A stretch of DNA of 64,000 nt, taken from assembly GCF_002024165.1 (NCBI RefSeq), contig NZ_MWQN01000001.1, forward strand, positions 3,699,365 to 3,763,364. The letters are read 5' to 3'. The notes under the pieces were generated by a model. The model worked only from the letters and a program-made list of their open reading frames with translations. It was not told where the DNA came from and searched no databases. Numbering within the stretch: position 1 is the first letter of the stretch; each line of letters starts with the position of its first letter. The position numbers and the translations under genes are program-made. The DNA comes from Embleya scabrispora. Its GTDB lineage: Bacteria; Actinomycetota; Actinomycetes; Streptomycetales; Streptomycetaceae. Below are positions 8,942 through 16,937 of the stretch, piece after piece.

Positions 8942-10195
8942 ATGAGTCAGGTCGAGTCGAAGGGTGGGGCCCCGCTCGCGGGGGTTCGCATCATCGAATG
9001 TTCGATGCTGGGACCGGCCGCGATCACCTCGTCGCTGGTGGACCTCGGCGCCGAGGTGATCAAGATCGAGCCGCCCCAGGGGGACTACATCCGCGACATG
9101 ACGTGGCCGATCGTGGAGGGCACCTCGCTGATGCACCTCCACGTCAACCGCGGCAAGAAGTCGCTGGTGTTGGACCTGCGCAAGCCGGAGGCGATCGAGA
9201 CCTTCAAGGCCCTGGTCAAGGACGCGGACGCGGTGATCGAGGCGATGCGGCCGGGCGGGCTGGCGCGCCGCGGGATCGGCTTCGAGGACCTGCGCAAGAT
9301 CAACCCGAGGATCGTCTTCTGCACGATCTCCGGCTACGGCGCCACCGGCCCGTACCGGGACATGCCCAGCCACGGTGTGGCCTACGACACCTGGGCCGGG
9401 GTGGTGAAGCCCGCGATCGACGAGGACGGCTTCCCGTACCTGCCCGAGCACGCCTCGATCGGCATCCACGCCGGTCCGATGTTCGGCGCGCTCGGCGTGC
9501 TCGCGGGCATCATCCGGGCCCGGGCCACCGGGGAGGGCGCCATGATCGACATCGCCCAGTCGGACGCCGCCGCGTCGATGGACTGGCTGCGCAGCGAGAC
9601 CTGGAAGGCGTACGAGCGGCCCGAGTCCGAGGTGACGGGGAACAAGTCGGACGGCTACACCCGGCGGGCGCCCGGCACCGGTGGCATGGAGAAGGGTGTC
9701 CGGTACCAGATCTACGCGACGAAGGACGACCGGCACGTGCTGTTCATGGCGTCCGAGCAGTCGTTGTGGAAGAACTTCTGCGAGGCGGTGGACCGGGCCG
9801 ACCTGTTCGAGCGCTGGCCCGGCTCGAAGTACGCGGACCACGCGGTCGGCAACGTCGAACTGCGGGGCATCCTGCGGGACATCTTCGCCACGCGGACCGC
9901 GCGCGAGTGGATCGAGTTCGGCAACGAGGCGAACACGCCGATCGCGCCGGTGAACACGCCGCAGACGATCGCCGAGGACCCGCAGTTCCGGCACCGGTTC
10001 CCGTGGATCGGGCAGGACCGGCTCGGCTGCGAGCAGTTGCCGTCGCCGATCAAGTTCGTCGGCGAGACGCTTCCCGTGCCGGAGCGGGCGCCGACGGTGG
10101 GCGAGCACAGCGCCTCCGTCCTCGCGGACCTGCTCGGGTACGACGAGGCCAAGATCGCCGAACTCCGCGCAGCGGGCGCCCTCGGCACGAGCTGA
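8942..10195 (+). CDS. CaiB/BaiF family (family III) CoA-transferase
   Basis: A 417-residue protein with the family's N-terminal block (LAGVRIIECSMLGPAAITSS, DLGAEVIKIEPPQGD), the VLDLRKPEA block and GVAYDTWAGV. The aspartate in the IDIAQSDAA stretch is the likely site of the acyl-aspartyl intermediate by family analogy. These enzymes move CoA between carboxylic acids or, in racemase relatives, epimerise alpha-methylacyl-CoA. A good ribosome site (gggagg) precedes the ATG. It stands alone between the operator pair and a repeat array, so the substrate is unclear; the paired operators suggest induction by a CoA thioester of a carboxylic acid or steroid side chain. Confidence 0.87.
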   Translation: MSQVESKGGAPLAGVRIIECSMLGPAAITSSLVDLGAEVIKIEPPQGDYIRDMTWPIVEGTSLMHLHVNRGKKSLVLDLRKPEAIETFKALVKDADAVIEAMRPGGLARRGIGFEDLRKINPRIVFCTISGYGATGPYRDMPSHGVAYDTWAGVVKPAIDEDGFPYLPEHASIGIHAGPMFGALGVLAGIIRARATGEGAMIDIAQSDAAASMDWLRSETWKAYERPESEVTGNKSDGYTRRAPGTGGMEKGVRYQIYATKDDRHVLFMASEQSLWKNFCEAVDRADLFERWPGSKYADHAVGNVELRGILRDIFATRTAREWIEFGNEANTPIAPVNTPQTIAEDPQFRHRFPWIGQDRLGCEQLPSPIKFVGETLPVPERAPTVGEHSASVLADLLGYDEAKIAELRAAGALGTS

Positions 10196-11080
10196 CCCTC
10201 CACGACGTGGGCCCGACCCCCGCCGCCCCGGCCGGCCCCGCACGCGGGCCTCAAACGCCGGCCGGGCTGGATGGGGCCCGCCCCCGGCCCGGTCGCGCGT
10301 GCGGGCCTCGAACGCCGGCCGGGCTGGATGTGGGGCGCGCCCCCGGCCCGGCCCCGCGCGGGCCTCAAGCGCCGGCCGGGCTGGATGGGGCGCGCCCCCG
10401 GCCCGGTCGCGCGTGCGGGCCTTGAACGCCGGCCGGGCTGGTGGCTTGGGTGCTCGAGTCGGGCTCGTGTGTTGGTTGGGCTGGGGTGGCCTCAAACGCC
10501 GGCCGGGCTGGATGGGGCGCGCCTGTGCTGTGTGGTGAGGTTGGGCTCATGCCCGGGCCTTGTTCCGCGCGCGGGCCCCGAATCCGGCCGGGCCGGAGTG
10601 GGCTTGTGGGTCGGGTCGGGCTCGTACGTCGGTGGGTTGGGGTGGCCTCAAACGCCGGCCGGGCTGGATGGAGCACGCCTGCGCTGCGTCGTCAGGTTGG
10701 GCTCGTGTCCCGGCCTTGCCCCGCGTGTGGGTCTCGGATGCAGACGGGCTGGACGGGGCGCGCCTGCCTTGCATGGTGAAGTTGGGCTCACGTCCCGGCC
10801 TTGCCCCGCGTGTGGTCTCGGATGCCGGCCGGGCTGGATGGGGTGCGCCTGCCTTGGGTGGTGAGGTTGGGGTTATGCCCCGGGGTTGGGGCGCGTTCGT
10901 GCTTTGGTCCCGGCTTCGGCCGGTCGTGCGTGGGCCTTGAATGTCGGTCGGGTTGGAGGGGCGCGCTCGTGCCTCGGCCGGGCTTGGCCTCATGTGTTGT
11001 CCGGTGCGCCCCGGCCTGGTGTGGCCTTGCGTTTGGGTCGGCCGGTCCGGGGGTGGTGGTGCGTGTCCTCTGGTGCCGGG
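10196..11080. other. 885-bp gene-free interval holding a repeat array
   Basis: This gap between convergent genes (CoA-transferase and MidA-like methyltransferase) contains no convincing gene. Open frames here use the repeat sequence in every frame and resemble nothing. It is filled by the repeat array described separately, then by about 120 bp of degenerate G/T-rich sequence. Confidence 0.75.
10249..10961. repeat. Array of about ten copies of a CTCAAACGCCGGCCGGGCTGG-type intergenic repeat
   Basis: Copies of ctcaaacgccggccgggct, with variants ctcgaacgcc, cttgaacgcc and ctcggatgcc, begin near 10250, 10307, 10364, 10421, 10491, 10577, 10647, 10731, 10815 and 10934. They are followed by ggatgggg(c)gcgc. 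Spacing is first about 57 bp, then about 84 bp. In the second half a further element (tggtgaggttgggctc then cccggccttg) is interleaved, so about 84-bp composite units repeat in tandem near 10670, 10754 and 10838. Similar G+C-rich intergenic motifs are common in Streptomyces genomes. Confidence 0.85.
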
Positions 11081-12034
11081 TTACGGGGGCGGGGTTGTTT
11101 GGGTCAGCCAGTGGAAGTCGCCGAGGCCGCCTTGGGCGGTGAGTTCGCCGGCTTCGCCCGCGTCGCGGAGAGCGGACAGGTACGCGGTCGGGTCGGTGCG
11201 GGCGAGTGCGTAGGGTGGGCGTTGCCCGGTTACGCCCAGTGCGCGCAGCGCATGGCGCTGGGTGGTCAGGACCGTGCCCCCGGCCCCCGCGGCCTCGCCC
11301 GCCGCCGCCACCGCGTCCATCGCCACATGGCACGTCACGTCGCACGTGCCGTCCGGCACCGGAGGCACCTGGCGGCCCTGCCGATACCCCGCGAGCGACC
11401 CGTACGGCGGCCGCCCCTCGCCCACGTGCCCGTAGTCGATCGCGACCGCGACCCCCCGCTCCAGCCGCCCGACCGCCCGCGCCCACGCCGCGTCCCGGGG
11501 CGCGCCGATCTCCGCCCGCCGCCCCGGCCGCGCGTCCCCCAGCGGCCACCACCGCTCCAGCCAGCGCGCGTCCTCGCCACCGACCGGCGCGCCGAGCCGC
11601 TCGTGACCGGTGCGTACGTCCACCTCGACCACCCGCACCACCCCACGCGCGTCCACCTCGACCACGTCGACGGGGATGTTGTCCAACCACTCGTTGGCGA
11701 CCAGCAGCACATTTCGGCCGGCCGGGATCTCCGGCCCCCACCCGATCGACGGCGGCAACACCTCGGGGCGGTCGGCGACGTCGACGCCGACCGACTCCAG
11801 ATGCGGCGCGATCCGGCACAGCGCGATCAACAACTCGCCCCGCCCCGCGCCCACGTCCACCACGGTGTCCAGGCCCGAGGCCGCCGCGAGGTCGGCCAGC
11901 GCCCGGGCGAACAGCGGGGAGGCGTGTACCGAGGTCCGGAAATGCCCGGCCGGGCCCTCGGCCCGGCGGTAGAAGCCCTCTGCTCCGTACAGCGCCCGAC
12001 GGGTGGCTTCCTGCCAGGTCAGCCATCGTTCCAT
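11081..12034 (-). CDS. SAM-dependent methyltransferase, MidA/NDUFAF7 (DUF185) family
   Basis: A 317-residue protein. The SAM-binding motif [16 protein letters not shown] is at about residues 57-73, with [17 protein letters not shown] and [22 protein letters not shown] further on, the signature blocks of the MidA/NDUFAF7 family. The mitochondrial member dimethylates an arginine of NDUFS2, the NuoD counterpart, during complex I assembly. Here nuoD2 lies 4.2 kb away on the same strand, which suggests, but does not prove, a modifying enzyme-substrate relation. The ATG at 12034 has TACCGT eight bases upstream. It is shorter than the roughly 350-400 residues usual for the family. Confidence 0.8.
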   Translation of the reverse strand: MERWLTWQEATRRALYGAEGFYRRAEGPAGHFRTSVHASPLFARALADLAAASGLDTVVDVGAGRGELLIALCRIAPHLESVGVDVADRPEVLPPSIGWGPEIPAGRNVLLVANEWLDNIPVDVVEVDARGVVRVVEVDVRTGHERLGAPVGGEDARWLERWWPLGDARPGRRAEIGAPRDAAWARAVGRLERGVAVAIDYGHVGEGRPPYGSLAGYRQGRQVPPVPDGTCDVTCHVAMDAVAAAGEAAGAGGTVLTTQRHALRALGVTGQRPPYALARTDPTAYLSALRDAGEAGELTAQGGLGDFHWLTQTTPPP

Positions 12035-12140
12035 CGCACCCGACGGTACCGGCCCGCCGACGCTGCCGTGCGGTCGAGGTCGGGTCCGTGGTGATCCGTC
12101 CGGAGTGGGGCGAACGTGTGTGCCCGTCTACCCTGCCTGT

Positions 12141-13319
12141 GTGCATCACCTGTACGCCTGGCTCCGGAGGCGCCCCCTGCTCGTGGACGGGGCGTGGGCG
12201 CTGCTGCTGCTCATGTTCGGCGTGTTCGAGGTGATCATCGATCAACCCGGCCCGCCCGACGTACCGCACCTGGTCGCGCTCGGCGCGATGTCGCTGGTGC
12301 TGCTGATCCGCCGGCGCAATCCCACCCTCGCGCTGGTGGCCACCCTCGTGATCGGGGTCTTCCAGCTCTTCGACGACGTGGCGCCCGGCCTGGAGGCGCT
12401 GGCGATGCCCGCGATCGCCTACAGCGCCGCCGCGTACAGCCCGCGCTGGGCCTCGCGCACGGCGCTGGTCGGCGGCGTGCTCGCGCCGATCGCGGCGGTA
12501 CTGCGCTGGTGGGACAACCCGGACGTGGGGATGACCGGGGTGGTCTTCTTCACGCTGCTGCTGATGGGTCCGTTCGTGATCGCCTGGGTGCTGGGCGATT
12601 CCATGCGCACCCGGCGGGCCTACTACATGGAATTGGAGGACCGGGCCGATCGGCTGGAGCGCGAGCGGGACCAGCAGGCGCAGATCGCGGCCGCCGGCGA
12701 GCGGGCCCGGATCGCGCGCGAGTTGCACGACGTGGTCGCGCACAACGTGTCGGTGATGGTCGTCCAGGCCGACGGCGCCGCCTACGCGCTCGACAACGCG
12801 CCCGAGCTGACCCGCGAGGCACTGGGCACGATCTCCTCGACCGGACGCGAGGCCCTGGCCGAAATGCGCCGCCTGCTCGGCGTGTTGCGCTCGCAGACCG
12901 AGACCGACACCTACGTCCCGCAACCTGGCGTCGAACAGCTGGAGGACCTCCTCGACCGGGTCCGCAGCGCCGGCCTCCCGGTCGACCTGACCGTGCAGGG
13001 CGTGCCGGTGGAGCTGTCCCAGGGCGTGGCGCTGACCGTGTACCGGATCGTCCAGGAGGCGCTGACCAACACCCGCAAACACGGCGGCCCGAACGTCAAG
13101 GCGCTGGTGCGGCTGCGCTACCTGGGCGACGACGTCGAGCTGGACGTCGGCGACGACGGGCGCGGCGCGGCGGCGCCCGGTGACGGGATGGGGCACGGCC
13201 TGGTCGGCATGGGCGAGCGGGTCGCGATGTTCGGCGGCCGACTGGAGACCGGGCCCGCGCCCGGCGGCGGTTGGCAGGTGCGCGCGCTGCTGCCGGTACG
13301 ACCCGCGGACGGCGCCTGA
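12141..13319 (+). CDS. Two-component sensor histidine kinase (HisKA_3/NarX-DesK type), copy 1
   Basis: A 392-residue kinase with four to five N-terminal membrane helices, a coiled-coil linker (DRLERERDQQAQIAAAGERARIA), the phosphoacceptor box ELHDVVAHNVSVMVVQ and the C-terminal ATPase with the N box (EALTNTRKHGG) and DDGRGAAAPGDGMGHGLVGM. The frame is open further upstream, but GTG 12141 matches the start of copy 2 (both begin M-[HQ]-x-[LI]-YAWLR) and has TACCCT at 12129-12134, six bases before it, as in leaderless transcripts. It lies 118 bp before its paralogue; only one response regulator follows, which both may phosphorylate. The signal is unknown. Confidence 0.88.
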   Translation: MHHLYAWLRRRPLLVDGAWALLLLMFGVFEVIIDQPGPPDVPHLVALGAMSLVLLIRRRNPTLALVATLVIGVFQLFDDVAPGLEALAMPAIAYSAAAYSPRWASRTALVGGVLAPIAAVLRWWDNPDVGMTGVVFFTLLLMGPFVIAWVLGDSMRTRRAYYMELEDRADRLERERDQQAQIAAAGERARIARELHDVVAHNVSVMVVQADGAAYALDNAPELTREALGTISSTGREALAEMRRLLGVLRSQTETDTYVPQPGVEQLEDLLDRVRSAGLPVDLTVQGVPVELSQGVALTVYRIVQEALTNTRKHGGPNVKALVRLRYLGDDVELDVGDDGRGAAAPGDGMGHGLVGMGERVAMFGGRLETGPAPGGGWQVRALLPVRPADGA

Positions 13320-13437
13320 GCCGATTCGGCCGGCCTCCGGGGCGAGACGCGCCCGTCGCGGGGTGCGACTTGTGGCGGAGGGATGATTCGGTAAGTCGGT
13401 GGACGCGCCTCGGGCGGGGCCCACGTAGCGTCGAAGT

Positions 13438-14670
13438 GTGCAACGAATCTATGCGTGGCTGCGAGCACACCCCCTGTGGGTCGACTCGGTGTGCACGATT
13501 CCGGTCTTCGGCCTCGGTGTGCTTCAGGTCTTCTCCGACGGTTCGAGCACGGACGCCCCCACATGGTGGTGGCTGCTGCTCACCACGCTGCTCAGCCTGG
13601 GCATGATGCTGCACCGGGTGCGCCCGTTCACCGCCACCGCGCTGGTCGTGGTCGGCGGCTTGATGCAGCTGGTCTGGGACAACACGATCACCGCCGCCAA
13701 CTACGCGATGCTCGTGTCGTTGTACACCGCCGCCAAATCGGGCCCGCGCTGGCTCTCCCGGGCCGGCCTGGCGATGACCCTGATCGGGCCGGCCGTACTG
13801 CTCGCCCGCTTCCCCTCCTCGGCCGAATCCTCGTTCAAGGCCAACCTCTTCGGCCTGACGTTCACCGTGGTCCTGCTCGCCATCGCGTGGGTGCTGGGCG
13901 ATTCGATGCGCACGCGGCGGGCGTTCTACGCCGAGTTGGAGGAGCGGGCCACCCGGCTCGAGTTCGAGCGCGACCAGCAGGCGCAGATCGCCGCCGCGGC
14001 CGAGCGGGCCCGGATCGCTCGCGAGTTGCACGACGTGGTGGCGCACAACGTGTCGGTGATGGTGGTGCAGGCCGACGGCGCGGCGTACGCGATCGACGCG
14101 GCGCCGGATCGGGCCCGGGAGGCGCTGGGCACGATCGCGGCGACCGGGCGCGAGGCGCTGGCCGAGATGCGCCGCCTCCTGGGCGTGCTGCGCTCGCAGA
14201 CCGAGACCGAGGCGTACGTGCCGCAGCCCGGCGTCGAGCAACTCGACGAACTGGTCGAGCAGGTGCGCACCACCGGCCTGAACGTGGAGCTCACGGTCGC
14301 GGGGGTGCCGGTCGAATTGCCGCAGAGCGTGGCGCTGACCGCGTACCGGATCGTCCAGGAGGCGCTGACCAACACCCGCAAGCACGGCGGCCCCGACGTC
14401 ACCGCGAAGGTCGGTGTCGGCTACGGGGAAGCCGGCCTGGAGATGGAGATCAGCGACGACGGGCGGGGCGCGGCGGCGCCGGGCGACGGGATGGGGCACG
14501 GCCTGGTCGGCATGCGCGAGCGGGTCGCGATGCTGGGCGGCCGGTTGCGGACCGGCCCCACCGTCGGCGGCGGGTGGTCGGTCAGTGCGATGCTGCCCTA
14601 CGCCGGCCGGCCCGATTCCGCGTCCGCCGCCGCAGGCCCGTCCCGAACGACTCTTCAAGGAGCCCAGTGA
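13438..14670 (+). CDS. Two-component sensor histidine kinase (HisKA_3 type), copy 2
   Basis: A 410-residue paralogue of the preceding kinase with the same order: membrane helices, QQAQIAAAAERARIARELHD, phosphoacceptor histidine in ELHDVVAHNVSVMVVQ, N box and glycine-rich ATP lid. The kinase cores are nearly identical, while the membrane sensor halves differ strongly, which fits duplication followed by divergence of the input domain. TAGCGT at 13426-13431 lies six bases before GTG 13438, a second leaderless-type promoter. The stop overlaps the GTG of the response regulator (GTGA at 14667-14670), so this copy is the coupled partner. Confidence 0.9.
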   Translation: MQRIYAWLRAHPLWVDSVCTIPVFGLGVLQVFSDGSSTDAPTWWWLLLTTLLSLGMMLHRVRPFTATALVVVGGLMQLVWDNTITAANYAMLVSLYTAAKSGPRWLSRAGLAMTLIGPAVLLARFPSSAESSFKANLFGLTFTVVLLAIAWVLGDSMRTRRAFYAELEERATRLEFERDQQAQIAAAAERARIARELHDVVAHNVSVMVVQADGAAYAIDAAPDRAREALGTIAATGREALAEMRRLLGVLRSQTETEAYVPQPGVEQLDELVEQVRTTGLNVELTVAGVPVELPQSVALTAYRIVQEALTNTRKHGGPDVTAKVGVGYGEAGLEMEISDDGRGAAAPGDGMGHGLVGMRERVAMLGGRLRTGPTVGGGWSVSAMLPYAGRPDSASAAAGPSRTTLQGAQ

Positions 14671-15365
14671 GCATCAAGGTGATGCTGGTAGACGACCAGG
14701 AATTGTTGCGGACCGGCTTCACCATGGTGTTGCAGGCGCAGCCGGACATGAGCGTGGTGGCCGAGGCCGGCGACGGCGTCGAGGCGCTCGACAAGCTTCG
14801 GCACGTGGACGTCGACGTGGTCCTGATGGACGTGCGGATGCCGCGCATGGACGGCGTCGAGGCGTGCCGACGGATCTGCGCGGACGGCGGGGAGAACGCC
14901 CTGGTGCTGCCCGAGGGCCGGGTGCGGCCCAAGGTGCTCATGCTGACCACCTTCGACCTCGACGAGTACGCGTTCGCCGCGCTCAAGGCCGGGGCGAGCG
15001 GCTTCCTGCTCAAGGACGTACCGCCGCCGGAGCTGCTGTCCGGGATCCGTGCGGTGGCCTCGGGCGACGCGGTGGTGGCGCCGAGCACGACCAAGCGCCT
15101 GCTCGACCGGTTCGCGCCGATCCTGCCCAGCGACCACGAGCCCCGCCCGGACGTGGTGGACGCGCTGACCGAGCGCGAGCTGGAGGTGATGATGCTGGTC
15201 GCCCAGGGCCTGTCCAACGCGGAGATCGCGCAGCGGCTGTTCCTGTCCGAGGCCACCATCAAGACCCACGTCGGTCGGATCCTGATGAAGCTCGGGCTGC
15301 GCGACCGGGTCCAGGTCGTGGTGCTGGCGTACGAGACCGGCCTGGTCAAGGCCCGCGGCCGGTAG
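14667..15365 (+). CDS. LuxR/NarL-family response regulator
   Basis: A 232-residue regulator. The receiver domain begins IKVMLVDDQELLRTGF, with the acidic pair DD, the phosphoacceptor aspartate in VVLMDVRMPRMDG and the conserved lysine in GFLLKDVPP. A LuxR-type helix-turn-helix ends it (LTERELEVMMLVAQGLSNAEIA ... SEATIKTHVGRIL). A ribosome site (aaggag) sits inside the end of the kinase gene and the start overlaps its stop. The receiver carries about 14 extra residues (GGENALVLPEGRVRPK) between helix 3 and strand 4. It should be phosphorylated by one or both kinases and act as a DNA-binding activator; targets are unknown. Confidence 0.9.
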   Translation: MSIKVMLVDDQELLRTGFTMVLQAQPDMSVVAEAGDGVEALDKLRHVDVDVVLMDVRMPRMDGVEACRRICADGGENALVLPEGRVRPKVLMLTTFDLDEYAFAALKAGASGFLLKDVPPPELLSGIRAVASGDAVVAPSTTKRLLDRFAPILPSDHEPRPDVVDALTERELEVMMLVAQGLSNAEIAQRLFLSEATIKTHVGRILMKLGLRDRVQVVVLAYETGLVKARGR

Positions 15366-15371
15366 CGTCCC

Positions 15372-15407
15372 GGGCGCGCGCGGGCCGGCCGCCCGGCCCG
15401 CGCGCCC
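15372..15407. terminator. Hairpin between convergent response regulator and SDR genes
   Basis: A strong G+C stem pairs 15372-15388 with 15393-15407, with a two-base bulge and a four-base loop. It lies in the 65-bp gap between two convergent stops and has no T-tract, as is common for actinobacterial terminators. It may serve both strands. Confidence 0.5.
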
Positions 15408-15430
15408 CCCTGCCCGGTCGGCTCGCTTGA

Positions 15431-16240
15431 TCAGTCGGTGTAGAAGCCGCCGTCCGGGTGCAACATCTCGCCGGTGAAGTAGGACGACTGGTCGCTCGCC
15501 AGGAACAGCGCCGCGTTGGCCACCTCGCGCGCGGTGCCCATCCGGCCCAGCGGCACGCTGCCGAGCAGCCGCTGCTCCAGCTCCGGCACGCCGCGCAGGA
15601 CCGCGGTCATGTTGGTCTCGATGAAGCCCGGGCCGATCGCGTTGACCCGGATCCCGGCCGGGCCGAGCGCGAGGGCGGCCTGCTTGGTCAGCATCCACAC
15701 ACCCGCCTTGGACACCGCGTAGCCCGGTCCGCCGGTCTCGGAGTGGCGCGCGGCGATCGAGGCGACGGTGATGATCGAGCCGCGCCGGCCCCGGGCGACC
15801 ATCCAGCGGGCGGCCGCCTGGACCGCGAGGAGCGTGCCGGTCAGGTTCACGTCCAGCACCCGCTGCCACTCGGCGAGCGGGCTGTCGGTGAACCGCCTGA
15901 TCGGGTCCGACTCGACCGGGGCGGCCCGCCGGCGCCGGCCGCCGACGTGGTCGGCCGTGGTGATGCCCGCCGCGGTGACCAGCACGTCGATCGCGCCGAA
16001 CGTGTCGATCGCGTGCTGCATCACCGTTCCGGTGTCGGTGGGACTGCTCGGGTCGGTGTGCATGTAGGTGGCCCGCCGGCCGCGCTTCTCGACCGCCTCG
16101 ATGGTGTCGATCGCGGCCTCGTCGCGCACGTCCGCGACCACGATGTCGGCGCCCTCCTCGGCGAAGCGCTCACAACACGCGCGGCCGATCCCGTCGGCGC
16201 CGCCGGTGACCACGGCGACCCGTCCGTCGAGCTGTCCCAT
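15431..16240 (-). CDS. Short-chain dehydrogenase/reductase
   Basis: A 269-residue classical SDR. The cofactor motif TGGADGIG is at about residues 11-18, the NAAG-equivalent is VTAAG, the catalytic serine is in ITVASIAA and the active-site pair is YAVSK. The aspartate in VVADVRD favours NAD(H). A basic insertion of about 20 residues (GGRRRRAAPVESDPIRRF) sits after VTAAGITTADHV where other SDRs are shorter. The frame is open to 16366, but ATG 16240 has a ribosome site (ggagcggag) and gives MGQLDGRVAVVTGG. It is divergent from the cupin-P450 pair across 204 bp, so the three may serve one oxidative pathway. Confidence 0.87.
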   Translation of the reverse strand: MGQLDGRVAVVTGGADGIGRACCERFAEEGADIVVADVRDEAAIDTIEAVEKRGRRATYMHTDPSSPTDTGTVMQHAIDTFGAIDVLVTAAGITTADHVGGRRRRAAPVESDPIRRFTDSPLAEWQRVLDVNLTGTLLAVQAAARWMVARGRRGSIITVASIAARHSETGGPGYAVSKAGVWMLTKQAALALGPAGIRVNAIGPGFIETNMTAVLRGVPELEQRLLGSVPLGRMGTAREVANAALFLASDQSSYFTGEMLHPDGGFYTD

Positions 16241-16338
16241 CTCCGCTCCCCATCCCCTGTACCCGTCCCCTGCGCCCGTCGCCGCACGTGTCCGCGCGGG
16301 TACGCGTGCGATCGATGGTGTTGCCCATCCTGCGCGGC

Positions 16339-16383
16339 CCTCGAAACTCGGCGCCGTTCGAGGCATGCTGTTACACCGTTACA
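16339..16383. promoter_or_regulatory. Inverted repeat plus direct repeat between divergent SDR and cupin genes
   Basis: CCTCGAA at 16339-16345 and TTCGAGG at 16357-16363 form a perfect 7-bp inverted repeat. Immediately downstream, GTTACA occurs twice as a direct repeat (16370-16375 and 16378-16383, two bases apart). They lie 60-105 bp before the cupin start and could be binding sites for regulators of the divergent genes. No regulator is encoded nearby. Confidence 0.4.
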
Positions 16384-16444
16384 GACATGCGCCGCCGCGG
16401 ACGCGGCGCCCGTCCCGAGGACCCGCCATGACCAAGGAGATCGC

Positions 16445-16903
16445 ATGACCACCACCGCACCCGGCCGCCCCGCCGTCCACCTCGGCGCCGACGACCTGCC
16501 GTTCGTCGACATCGGCGGCGGCAACAAGCTCAAGGTGTTGTGCGTCAAGGAGGACGAGGGGCTGTGGATCGTGGAGAACGTCTTCCAGCCCGGCTTCGCG
16601 GTCGAGACGCACCGGCACACCGGGCCCGTGTACGGCTACACCACCTCGGGCGCGTGGAAGTACGCCGAGTACGACTACGTCAACCGGGCCGGCTCGTTCC
16701 TGTTCGAGCCCGCCGGATCGGTGCACACGCTCACCTGCGTGGAGCCGGACACCCGGGTCTGGTTCCAGATGTACGGCGCCAACCTCAACCTGGACGCGGA
16801 CGGGAACATCACCTCCGTGACCGACGGTCCCGGCACGTTGCGGGCCTACCGCGCACTGTGCGAGGCACAGGGTTTCGGCCGGCCGAACGTGCTGGTGGGT
16901 TGA
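16445..16903 (+). CDS. Cupin dioxygenase of the 2,4'-dihydroxyacetophenone dioxygenase family
   Basis: A 152-residue single-domain cupin. The metal site is visible as HRH in FAVETHRHTGPVYGYT, a glutamate in AWKYAEYDY and the later histidine in GSVHTL, a 3-His-1-Glu set as in 2,4'-dihydroxyacetophenone dioxygenase, which cleaves a C-C bond next to a ketone using non-haem iron. Preceded by aaggag, with ATG at 16445; the longer frame upstream is antisense to the SDR gene. The P450 follows after 34 bp, probably in one transcript. The actual substrate may be an alpha-hydroxy ketone or another carbonyl compound; family members also include uncharacterised ChrR-like cupins. Confidence 0.75.
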   Translation: MTTTAPGRPAVHLGADDLPFVDIGGGNKLKVLCVKEDEGLWIVENVFQPGFAVETHRHTGPVYGYTTSGAWKYAEYDYVNRAGSFLFEPAGSVHTLTCVEPDTRVWFQMYGANLNLDADGNITSVTDGPGTLRAYRALCEAQGFGRPNVLVG

Positions 16904-16937
16904 GGATGCGCACGCGTCGAGGGTGCGAGGGGGCACG

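Noticed and set aside
10271-10993. Several open frames inside the repeat array
   Set aside because: They are translations of the repeat in multiple frames and on both strands, with no ribosome site or recognisable protein.
16428-16448. Six-codon leader peptide (MTKEIA) ending in ATGA at the cupin start
   Set aside because: It consists of the ribosome-site region of the cupin gene itself; no attenuator-type codons or hairpins are associated.
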